DNA from: Iris pallida
Lineage: Eukaryota; Streptophyta; Magnoliopsida; Asparagales; Iridaceae
NCBI GenBank assembly: GCA_029216955.1
Contig: JANAVB010002199.1
Location: 14,005,417 to 14,069,416 of the forward strand
Direction: 5' to 3'
Length of the DNA stretch: 64,000 nucleotides
Below are positions 10,620 through 22,700 of the stretch, piece after piece (the stretch's first letter is position 1; each line of letters opens with the position of its first letter). The position numbers and the translations under genes are program-made. The notes beneath the pieces are model-generated. The model had not been told where the DNA came from. It did no database searches and saw only the letters and a list, made by a program, of their open reading frames with translations.

Positions 10620-13600
10620 CTAGGTAATACCAGACTTGCATATTGGGCAAGACATCTTCCTTCTAAGCCATGAGTCAATGCACTGCATTAACAAGAAATG
10701 TATGAGAATCACTACTACTTGTACCAACAAAATTATCTATGTACTTCCATCAAACATATTTTTACTTCTTTGTGAAATTTATGCAAGCATGGTAGATGGC
10801 GAATGGTTTCACCGACTGAGGGGGCTTCAAGACATACAGCACATGTTTCTTCAGGATTAACGTTCTGTTCAAACAAAGAGAGCAGCAACAAAAGATTTAA
10901 ACAAGAAACACCACCATCAAGGATATTATTCTACATGACTGATGATGTGATCGAGTACCTGGATCACTGATTGGGGCAAATTGTTGATCTGCCTCTCAGA
11001 AGCACCAGTATGATTGTTATTTTCATCTAGTGCCAACAGCATCTCGTAGTCATTCCTGAAAAATGTAAGACTTGATTCTTACTCATTACCTCATGTAAAA
11101 GGTCATAATAACTGAAACAACTAAAACCGCAATATTCAGCAGGTGTCGCTTCAACACAGCAGGCAAAGCTTCCTGCTATCAAGAATGACACCTGGGATCA
11201 TCTCACACCCCTTGCTTCCTCATTTCCATATGCACAACTGGACAATAAATGAACGAGAAATGAATATTCCCCATCTGGTGCCTATGTGGAGAACATGCTT
11301 TTTCTTCATCTTAAACACTGACATTCTTCATATTTGATGTCATCCTGTTTTTAGTGAACCACAACTAAGACTAATGTCCATTATAATATGACTTCATTCT
11401 TTGTTTTACCAGTGAGAGACAAAGGATTAGTACTATCAGAAGAAACTTCTTTTAGAATGGCTCCAAGGATTGTGCTGCTGGGTTTGCTTTGCAAATTGAA
11501 AGGCACTCATGGTTTTCCTAATTAGGAAGAATATGGATAGCTTTGCCTGAGAAATGGCTACTGAAAGGCTGTTTACAAAATCATTTTTGGAGTTGGAATA
11601 TATTGTTAGCGCATACTACATGCAGAAAGATGTAGATATTGAGCCTGGTGATATCAGCCCTTCGATTTCTCTGTTTGGTTGGGAAGCAGCCAGATCTCAA
11701 TTAGTAGTCAGCCCTTCGATTACGGTTTGAAGTGGTAACATGACCATTAAAAAACCATTGTCTAACAATGATATTGTTGCGCACCAAGCAAATAAAGTCC
11801 TAATTTATATATTAATTTAAACATCTGATGGAAACTAAACTCAAGTGAAAATGGTTTTGAATGCTTACTCATTAAAGTCACGTTGGACCCGATGAACAAG
11901 GTTGCGTCTTGGCGTGTCATTACCATCACCAAATGCAAGTTCAAGTGCTTCCAGAAAGTCGAGTCTCTACAGAATCCAAAAAGATGCCATTTCAATCAAC
12001 TTAAAAATAAAGTATTCCATATTATCCTAATGTTTTAGCATTTAACAAATGACTAAGAGAACCATAAAGATCAATATACATTTAATGCCTAATAAATTCT
12101 TAATATATGATATTTCATCACTCCACGTAACAATGGTGACATCAGTAACTAAACATTTGGGCAATGTGTGATTGTTGAAGCATGCAATGGAAAGTTCTAA
12201 AAAATAACTTGCAAGGAGATACTATATACTGTTCAATAATGAAACCTTTGAAGGTTCATCTCACTACACTTTTGAACATTCGAAGATTCAAAGGAATATG
12301 TCGTCCATTCTTCAAACACGAGACATCCTTGCTGTTTATTTTTATTGCTTCCTTATATTCCAGCTTACATTTCAGGAAAAAGGAAATATTTGCATGATCT
12401 CCAAATCTTGGCTCCATTGACAAAATGCTTGTGTATACACAAAATTAAGTCTCCAACCTAAAAGTGTAAACTATAACCAAAATTTTCACATTTTACTTAG
12501 AAGAACACATTTTTGGAGAACTTGATGCCCTTCCAACTTGTTGAGAAGTATTTAAGTTTGGCTTAATTGCACTTTGATACCCTCAACTATTCCGATTTTT
12601 CAAGTTGATACCTCAACTATTTTTTTTTCCAACTTGATACCCTAAAATTTTTTGGACAATAATGCCCTTACCCAAAAATTAAAACTACCACTCAACCCCT
12701 CCCTCCCCCCTCCCCTCCTCCAGCCCCCCCCCCCTTCCGGCCACCACCCCCGCCCCCGCCCCTCTCCCCGCCCGCACCCTCCGCCCCTCCCCCCCCCTCC
12801 GCCCCGCCTGCACCCTCCCCCTCCGCCCCTCACCCCCCCCCCCCTCCGCTCCCCTCCACCCTCCGGCCACCCGCACCCCCCCCCCTCCCGCTCCCTCCCC
12901 TCTCTCTCCCGCTGCCCTCCTTTCCCGACTCCACCATCGTCGGAGAGGGGGGGGGGTCGCCGCCGCGGGAAGGGGGGGGGGGGGGGAGGTGGTCGCCGGA
13001 GAGGGAAGGGAGGGAGGTGGTCGCCGGAGTGGGGGAGGGGGGGGGGGGGAGGGGAGAAGGGGAGGGGAAGGGATAAGGGCATTTTGGAGATTTTTAAAAA
13101 TTTAGGTATCAAGTTGAAAAAAATAATAGTTGAGGTATTAAGTTGTTGAGTAAAAAAGTTTATGATATCAACTTGAAAAAGCGGAATAGTTGAGGGTATC
13201 AAAGTGCAATTTAGCCTTTAAGTTTTGTAGCACCAAGGGCTAAAAGAGTCTACTGGTCTATCAGCAGGATTAGTCGATTAGGTATTTTGGTTATTTGTTG
13301 CTTCTGGTGTTGTTGTCGTTGCAGTTAGTGTGTCTATGTGTAGGGGTGTGTGTGTGTTAGATACAAAGAGGAACACAAAGGTTAACTATAGGATTTTGAT
13401 CACTTTCAACTCTCCTTTCATCTCTTTCACTCGTGTTAAGCCTAACTTATTTGAAAAAATGTTAAGAATTCTACAGGAATTCAACACATTAAGCAATACT
13501 GTGTATTTAACTACCAATAGCAACAATATTAGTTACATAACAAATGACTTTTCACAATGCATCTTGTATGACATCAACCTTGTAGAATCAACAGGAGTTG

Positions 13601-16600
13601 ATATCAAACTAAATTAGCATCTCTGACAAAATTTTGAAGAATTTGGCATTATGTGATGAGATCCAGCAAAATGACAACTAAACAAACATTAAAGCTTTAC
13701 CATCTCAAGACCCGTGCCACCCCTCACAGGTCGGTTTAGTTCTCTCCTCAACTGGGCCATTCTACTTGACATTGGACGACGACCACGATTTGTTGCTCGT
13801 GTGAATGACTGATGAGATCCTGCTCGTGCGGACGAACTTGATGTGTCTCTCTGAGGTAGCACAATATCATAACCATGGTGAATAAAAAATATTTAAAAAC
13901 AAAGAAACATAAAGGTGGCACAAAAATAAGCATAGAAAAGTTATTTACAAATAGTGATCGAACAAGAGATGAAGTTACAGAGGGTGAAATAACATCTTCA
14001 CCTGTCAGCTAGACCAGTTTCTTATTTCACAATACAAGTAGAAATTTTAAAGAGAGATATTATTTTATATATGAGACGAAGATAAAATACTTACCATGGA
14101 AAATGTGATTAGTGATAACAACAACATACCAAACCAGGGTGAGAAATAAGGACAAAGCTTCTACCACCTCATCAAAATAAAATATGGGTGCATAGATATG
14201 AAGAAAAATATTCAAAGAATACAATCGGAAGAGCATCTCCTCCTAGAACAGAACATTAAAAAGGTCTCCACTCCCGAAACCACAAACTAAGCCTACTGCG
14301 ATGTACTTGCCACATAAGAACCCAAACGTCCACAACAAAAAACAGTGAGCAGTAACATAGTATTGGCAGGTAAGGTAAATTATCCTAAGATTGCTTACCA
14401 ATATGATGCAGTTGTAATTATATAAGATGTTTAATATAGTTGTATTGAATTATCATATCAAAGCATGGACACGGTTGAACTAATATAAAAAAAGTACATA
14501 TAACATTAGAGACTAAAAAAACAAGATTTTATAGGAACATGTGTAAATTCAGATAGATCACTTATTGTCCTAAAATTAGGATTTCTAAGGTTAATGATGC
14601 TTTAAAATAAAACCTTGAAATGTTTTAGGCATAGTTTGCGGTATTGGCCTATACCGATCCGATACGCCGATATCGATACGGTTTGGCATGTCCCGATCTA
14701 ATACCAATAGTGACCGATACCGATATTGGACACCACTTTTCCAGTCAATTCGGCAAAAAATATTGAACAAAAAAAGACCAATCAACAATGGTGTAAAAAC
14801 TAAATAAGGTTGTAAAAGCATGTAAAAGAACAAAACTTATGTATCGCAGGTAAACTAATCGACAAGGGTGACTACTATTTTATTCCATTTCAAAACTACT
14901 AAGAAACAACACATGGAATACTTAAAATAATGCCTAAATGTATAAAATATTTTTTTTCTAAATTTTAATAATTATTAATAATTAATTTTTCATTTCGATA
15001 GCAAAAAATCTGATACTCTGATCTAAACCGTCGATATTGTCGATACCGTCGATCGTGATACTGATAGGAAGGGTCTAATACCGATACTGCAAACCTTAAT
15101 TTTAGGACCAGCTGAAATGCCTATAAAGGAACAGACAAATGCCCAATGAATGGATGAGTAGTATAATACTTATATATAAAAATAAGGAAGATACATAGAG
15201 TTGTAACAACTATCAAGGAATCAAGCTTATGAGTCATACATAAAACTCACAGTGAGAGAGAGAGAGAGAGAGGAAGGGATCAAAGAACACGAAAAAGTAC
15301 ACTTTTATAAAAACAATTTGATGTATACTAAATCAAAGTAGAATGAAAAAGATGCAGAGATACTTGCTTAGAACAAGAAAGGAAAAAAAATTGGGTAACA
15401 AGAAGATGAATTAAATCAGAGAAGGAAAAATAGAAGTTTTAAGTGTTCTAAGATACACCGAATTGAAAATAATAATTAGATGATTGTCTTATAGAAATGG
15501 TCGCTCTCTTATTGATAGAGGTGGACAAATCTAATTCTAAGCCTAAATAATAAAAAAAAAGTTTCTAATTGAAGGAGTCACCACAAGAAATAAGAGTCAT
15601 GTTAAAGAGAATAACCACATTAATAGGAAAAATTCCATAAATAGGAGTCCTATTAAAAATAGTCTTTGTTTGGATCACCAATAGTCTTTCTAGAAGAAAC
15701 TTCGATGGATTGTTGTTGAAGATTCATAACTCGGAACGATCGCATTATATATTTTTAATGCGAACTCTCCTATTAAAGGGGCGATTCTATTTTTAGTATT
15801 ACTCTTATTTAATGAAAACTTTCCTATTAAAGTGGTGATTCTCTTTTAGGAGCACTTATATTTCTATGGTGACCACTTCAATTAGAAACTTTCTTTTTTG
15901 TTTAGGTTTGAGATTAGATATGTCCACCTTTATGAATACGAGGTCAACCCCTTTCTTTAAGAAAATTATCTAAATATTATTTTCAATTCAATTTATTTTA
16001 GTTAAACTTCTATTTTTCCTTCTATGAATTGATTTTTCTTCTTGTTACCCATCTCTTTTTTTTCTTGTTCTCATCAAGGATCTCCGTATTATTTTTGTTC
16101 TACTTCGATTTACAAACATCAAGTGGTACCAAAGCAAACGATCATAATCCAGGGCTCTCATTGATCCTTTGATTCAAGAAGCTTTGGATGAACCTGAGAG
16201 TGTTTTTTTTTTAATCGAGAAAAATTCTACAAAGCATGATACAGAATACCGTGAACTCAATTCAAGTAGAAGAGACAAAGAAGATGATGTGATCGTTCCA
16301 AGATATGAATCTTCAACACCAATACATCGAAGTTTCTTCTAGCAAGAGTATTGATGGTCCAAACAAAAACACGCACATCCAAATCCATTGATCTCATCGA
16401 TCCAAGTCACTTGTGCTTTCATCGTTAAAACAGTTGTTGATAATGAAGTTTCTAAAGCTTTTACTAAAAGCATCAAATGATATTCATTATCTTAATCAAT
16501 CCCATCAAGTAGGTTTTCATATAAAATATACCATCTCCAAAAAAGCTATTTTGGGAGAGAACGATCTTCAAGAGTAACTTACAAGCAGATGAAACAAACT

Positions 16601-19600
16601 ATCGCTTAATTTTTCGAGGGTATCCTTCATTGTAGCAGAGGGAAGAATATTTTTTGATATAAAAGAATCAATAAATGTGCATTGTGGGTTTGTCAAAGGC
16701 AAGAAACCTGGTCAAAGGACTCGTTTTGACATATAGAGGATGTCGATTTTCATGAGATGGAATAGTGCCACGGGATGGTTGCAGCCTCAACTATTTTTGG
16801 AAATAATGATCTTATGCAACAACCAAAAGACATTACGGACTCTTCAAAGAGTATCGTTTGCTTTTATATTTTTATGGATGAAGTAACTGAAGCCTTTCTA
16901 AAGAACACTACTGCTATGGACAACACAAAAGAGTTGGTTTATGAAGAATGGTGATTGTTAGAAATCTTCCTTATTTAGATGCAAGGCATAATGGAAAGGT
17001 TCCAAAACTTTTACTCCATAATTTTTTTCCCAATATCTGATATTCTCTTTGGATTGATGGAAAACTGAGCTTGTCAAATAGTTTTTCAAATATCCCTATC
17101 AAATTCTAGAGAGGATCTTATGGTGGAAAAATGCTAGTTATGTAATCTCCAGATGCTACAAATCTGATATATTTGAGGAACCCAAGGCTAATAAAGCTTT
17201 TGGTAAGTATGACGATTCCTCTATTGATGACCAGATAGATTTCTATAAGAAGGAAGGTCTTACTCATTATTCCGAAGCCAAACTTCCTATCATCAGTGAC
17301 GTTACTGAACGAGCGTGATCATCAGAGGACATATTCCAAGTCCCCATATTTTCATCTGCCTTTGGTTTAATGAAGTCGAAGTTTCACTTCAAAGGATCAA
17401 CTCAAGTTTCAGTACCGAGAAGGACAAAATAATGCCTAAAGTAGATTGGGCCATCGACACGTTTATGGATCGTGAAAGGCGTAACTTTGTTGTTCACATA
17501 TACCACCACAATGTTAAAAATCGGCCTAGGCGTCCCCGCCTAGGCGTTAGGCGTCCAGTGCTCGTATTGCGCCCGTCTAGTGTTTCCGATGTCCGACTAT
17601 GCATGTTTTGGGATTTTATGGACAATTGCTCCAATTTTCAGCATGTTTTTTTTGAACCACATAGGTGGGCTAGGCGTCCAGTGCCCGTCCGACTAGGTTT
17701 TACAACCATGCATACCACATAGACTTACTAGAGCATAAACTTGCATCCCAGAGGTTTCCACCAATGCCTATTTTTACTAGGGGACCACGTGGAAAATTGA
17801 TGCGTAATGTGGTTCCTAGTGCTAACATTAGGTCATATTCATTTTTCAAAGGACTCATGTAGGACTCCTATTTAATGGAAAATTTTCTATTAAAGTTGTC
17901 ATTCTCTTTAACATGACTCCTATTTAATGGAAATTTCCCAATTAAAGTGGTTCTAATTTAATGCGATCATTCTATTAAAGTGGACTTGGATCGTTCTATT
18001 AAATAGGAATCGAAGTAATTCAGTTACTTCCCCTGCTCGATGTCTTGCATCACACTTTATCACAATATCATCATCACTAAACTTTGTTCACAATTAAACA
18101 TCTTGATTACGCCTAGTAATTTTAGGCATAACTAGTTCAAAAAGGTAAGGACTTAATATTGATCCTTTTATATGATAGTCGTAAATACTTCGTTAAATCC
18201 TTCTTAATCTCAATTCTCAATATTGCTGCTAGAGACGCGTTCTTCTCCAAAACCCATAAATTTTTTTTTCCACAAAATCTCTATCATAAGCTTTTTCTAA
18301 GCTAATAAAATATATATATTGATCAATCTTTTTTCCCTCTATTTTTAACTCTTTCCATTAATCTTAGTAAATAGCTTACATATTGAATCTTCCATTAAAT
18401 AGGAGTCATGTGAAAGAGAATAACCACTTTAATAGAAAATTTTCCATTAAATAGGAGTCCTAAAAAAATTTCATTAAATAATGTGCATGTTTTTTTGGAT
18501 CAACAATAGTCTTACTAGAAGAAAATTCGATGGATCATAGTTGAAGATTCATACCTTGGAACGATCGCCTCATCTTCTTTTTCTCTTTCATACTTGAATT
18601 GAGTTCACGGTATTCTGTATCACGTTTTGCAGAAATTTTCTCAATCTTCAAAGAAAATTCTCTCAAGTTCATCCAAAGCTTCTTAAATCAGAAGACCAAC
18701 GGGAGCCATGGATTATGATTGTTTGCTTTGATACCACTTGATGTATTGTAAATCAAAGTAGAACAAAAAGGATTTGAAGATCCTTGATTAGAAGAAGAAA
18801 AGAAAAGGACATTGGATAACAAGAAGAAAAATTAATTCAGAGAAGGAAAAATAGAAGTTTAACTAAAATAAATTAAATTGAAAATAATAATTAGATAATT
18901 GTCTTAAAGAAAGTGGTCGACCTCTTATTTATAAAGGTGGACATATCTAATTTTAAACCTATACAAAAAAAGGAAGTTTCTAATTAAAGGGGTCACCATA
19001 GCAATATAAGTGCTCCTAGAAGAGAATCCCCACTTTAATATGAAAGTTCTCATTAGATAAGAGTCATACTAAAAATAGAATCACCCCTTTAATAGGAGAG
19101 TTCACATTAAATAGGAATCGACGTAATTTGGTTAGTTTCCCTGCTCGATGTCATGCATCACGATTTGGTTTAATGCTTGGAAGATTCAATATGGAAGCCA
19201 TTTACTAAGATTAATGAAAAAAGTTAAAAATAGGAGAGAGAAAAAAAGATTTAGCAATATATATTTTTCATTAGCTTAGAAATAGCTTATGAGAGAATAT
19301 ATGGAAGAAAAAAAATATTGTGGGTTTTGGAAAAGAACGTGTCTCTAGCCGCTATATTGAGATTAAGAAGGATTTTAACAAAGTAGTTACGACTATCATA
19401 CGAAATCAAGAATCAACATTAAGTTCTTACCTTTTTGAACTAGTTACGGATAGAATTACTAGGTATAATCAAGATGATGTTTAATTGTCAATGAAGTTTA
19501 GTGATAATGAGATTGTGATAAAGTATGATAAGCTCATGGTAGTCAAAGGTTCATCCCGCGGAAAGGTGCAGCAGTGCGCCTCGCATTTCACTAAATGAGG

Positions 19601-19681
19601 TGCTTTTTTCGGGCGCACCAAAGGTGCGCCTTACATTTTTTTATTCTTATATATATATATATATATATTTTTTTTTTCCCA

Positions 19682-19715
<34 letters not shown>

Positions 19716-22700
19716 AAAAAACATTGAGGCACGAAGATGTTCCTTACCTTATACAAGTGGGAAGGAGGTAGCCCTTTCTAGGGATGCCAAAGTTAGTTAC
19801 AGTTGAACTGGAAATTTTTTTTTACTAAAAGAGTGGTAGGAAGAATACAAACTCTTGCTGGTTTTCTTGACTGTTCTTGCTATTGCTGCTATGCTAGTTC
19901 ACATGGTTATGTTTTAACATATTTTTGTTGGTTTTAATATGTTATTTGGTTTTATTTTTTTATATTACTAATTTATTTATTTATTTATTTATGTATATAT
20001 TTATTTATTTTAATTTTGCGCCTCGTTTCGCTCGAACGTGCACCCTTAAGTGCGCCTTGTGCCTAGGGCAATATGAACCATTTGCGTCTCGAGCATGGTT
20101 TAAAGTATCGGCCGATACCGATCCGATACGGCCGATACCGATACGGTTTGGCATGTCCCGATCCGATACCGACCGATACCCGATACTTATCGATACCAAC
20201 ATTGAGGGTCTCTTTTCCGGTTAATTCGGCAAAGAAAATTAAACGAAAAAGACAAACCATCAAGGGTTTAAAGCATAATAAGATTGTAAAAACATGTAAA
20301 AGAAGAAAATCGACCTATTATATGTAAACCAATCGCTAAGGGTGATTACAATGTTATTTAATTTCAAAAGTATTACGAAATAACACTGAAAATACTTAAA
20401 TTATGCCTAAATGTATAAAATATATGTTTTTAAATGTAAATAATTTATTCATAATTATTTTTTTTCGATACCAAAAAATCCGATACACCGATCCGAAACC
20501 GCCGATACTACCGATATCGCCGATACCAATACTCGTAGGAATAGTCCGATACCGATTCCGATACCGATACTGTGAACCTTGGTCTCGAGTGCGTCTTGCG
20601 CCTTTGACTACCTTGGATAAGCTAGTTATGAAAATAGAATAGTAAAGAGAAATTTGGGAGTCCGAGGATTTTGAACTTAGTAGGACAAAAATCGAGTTAT
20701 GGATGTAGCTTAAGACAAGAGTTAAAAAGAAAATGAGAGAGAACATATTGACAGACAAGAGATACATAAGAGAAAAAGTTTCAATATTTAACATAAATCA
20801 TTTATCATGATGTAGAGATTGAGAAGGATTTGTTCATGGATATAAGAGAATGGTTGAAATGGAGGAATGCTTTTGAGTGCTTATATACCCTTGAAGTTGA
20901 AAGGAAAGTTCAATAAAACAACTATCACACCAAATATACTTTAGGGATGGATTGTTCAGGAATTAAAAATAGCATTGAAACGAAAATGCAAAAAACAAAA
21001 AAAGGTAAGATGGATGAGTGACAATACGTTCAAAGATGTTCAAAGATCAGTGACACCGATTGAAGAGAAAATAAGATGCGCCAATTGATGGGAAGATGAG
21101 AGAAAATCATCTCTAGTGTTTTAGGGATGTGAGAACATAAGATATTAGTTAAATAAGCGGTTAGATCTGAGGGTAGGCCTAAATAGACTTGTATTGAGGC
21201 CGTAAAAAGGAGATGGTTTTTGTTAATGTTCCCTTAACAGAGCTTAGACTAATTTATACGAGGTTATTTCATATGTCAAATCCACTACAGTGGCACGAAG
21301 AAAGGATGAGGCCCAACCAAAATAAAAAGGAGAACAATTTTGTTGCATGAAAGTAGAGCAGACCATGGTGAAAGTAGAGCAAATCAGAAGTCCGTAGTTT
21401 TAAGACAAAATAGTGGATCGATTTTTAGGGCTTCATTACTCTTTGCAGTGGAGGCAGAGAGAACAAAATTGGCGTTTCATCACTCAATATTAACAGCCAG
21501 CCAGCAGTTAGACGGCCCCTCCCAGAGTAGGCAACATAGCTCAGGGACTGGGCAAGGCGGCATTGGGCTGAATCAGCCTAGGTGGCCGCCCTTGGAACAC
21601 TTACTACACGAAATTTACATTATAGTAAGGTAAATCAGTTAGATCTACAAAATTATGTATCATGTGAACTAAAAAGGCATTTTCCTATAAAAGATTGATA
21701 TAGATTGGCTTTCATCAAGATACAACAAGAATGAAGACTCTCAGTTCACATGGAATGTCAAAGATATGTGCAAGATACATGCAGAACTTCAAGTACCAAC
21801 AAATTGTATAAAAAGGCAGGGATAATTAAAAAAAAAAACTTACACTACGAGATTGATTCTCTCTCCTATGAGAAGCATGGTGACCATCCTCCTCCTGTAG
21901 CAATGACCATGCTATGGTTGCATCAATCTGAAAACAAACAAAATTAGCTTTATCCATATTCAAAAAAAAAAAAAATCTGCATATTGAACCTGAGGGTAAT
22001 AATGAGTTGCAATAGAACAATATAAGCAAGATCCTACTCCAGAAATAAAGATACTTATATCCGCATATATATGTAAACCGAGATTACCTCCTCCATGCCT
22101 CCAGTTCTGAGTGTTTCATTATAGAGCTCTTCCTGAAGTTGACGAGCTAACATTTCATCGGATTCAACCTGTCTAGCCCTGTCTACAGAGTGATCAGAAG
22201 CTCTGGCATTATGCTGTGAGGCACTGTTATAGTCTACTTCCGGAGACCGTAAGTCATCAACTTCTATAACTTGGCCCAATCTAGTACCTTCATGCTGTGG
22301 TCTGTTTCCTCTGACCGATCTTAAATTTAAAGTTTGCCTGGATGATTGAAGATTTAGCATCTCAAGACCACCAGAAGTTGAACTGGAGCATTCACCAGTT
22401 CTGGCACGAGTCAAACTAAACTTCCTTTTGCCTTTCACATGTCTACTTTGTGAATCACTAACTGGGATCATATTTGATTGATGCTCCAATGAAGTGCCAT
22501 CTTGATTGTTATAAACTGCAGTTCTACTTCCCTTTGCAGTTTCATGGCTTTGATAAAATGGGTGACTAGAAGCTTCGTTATTCTCAAAACCATTTGCAGC
22601 GTCGTCAGAGGAAGGGAATATAGAAGGCTTCCTCCTATGAGCACGTGTTGTTCTCCATCCTTTATCCTGAAAACTATCAGTACCATCCTCTTTAACTACA

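Larger units (their letters stand above)
19165..21240 (+). mobile_element. RTE-type LINE remnant, interrupted by a hAT MITE
   Basis: Translation in shifting frames gives fragments typical of plant RTE LINEs: RERKKDLAIYI, ILWVLEKNVSL, then after the hAT insertion WESEDFELSRTKIE, KMRENILTDKRYIREK, CREIEKDLFMDIREWLKWRN and SIETKMQKTKKGKMDE. These correspond to the end of the reverse transcriptase and the conserved C-terminal region. Many stops and frame changes show it is long dead. The hAT element at 19535-20615 splits it cleanly. Confidence 0.75.

Noticed and set aside
12642..13202. Long Pro/Arg and Gly/Arg ORFs on both strands
   Set aside because: Pure composition effect of the C-rich and G-rich MITE core; no domain and no codon signal.
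17315..17722. 135-codon ORF
   Set aside because: It spans the junction between retroelement debris and a small MITE and matches nothing I recognise.
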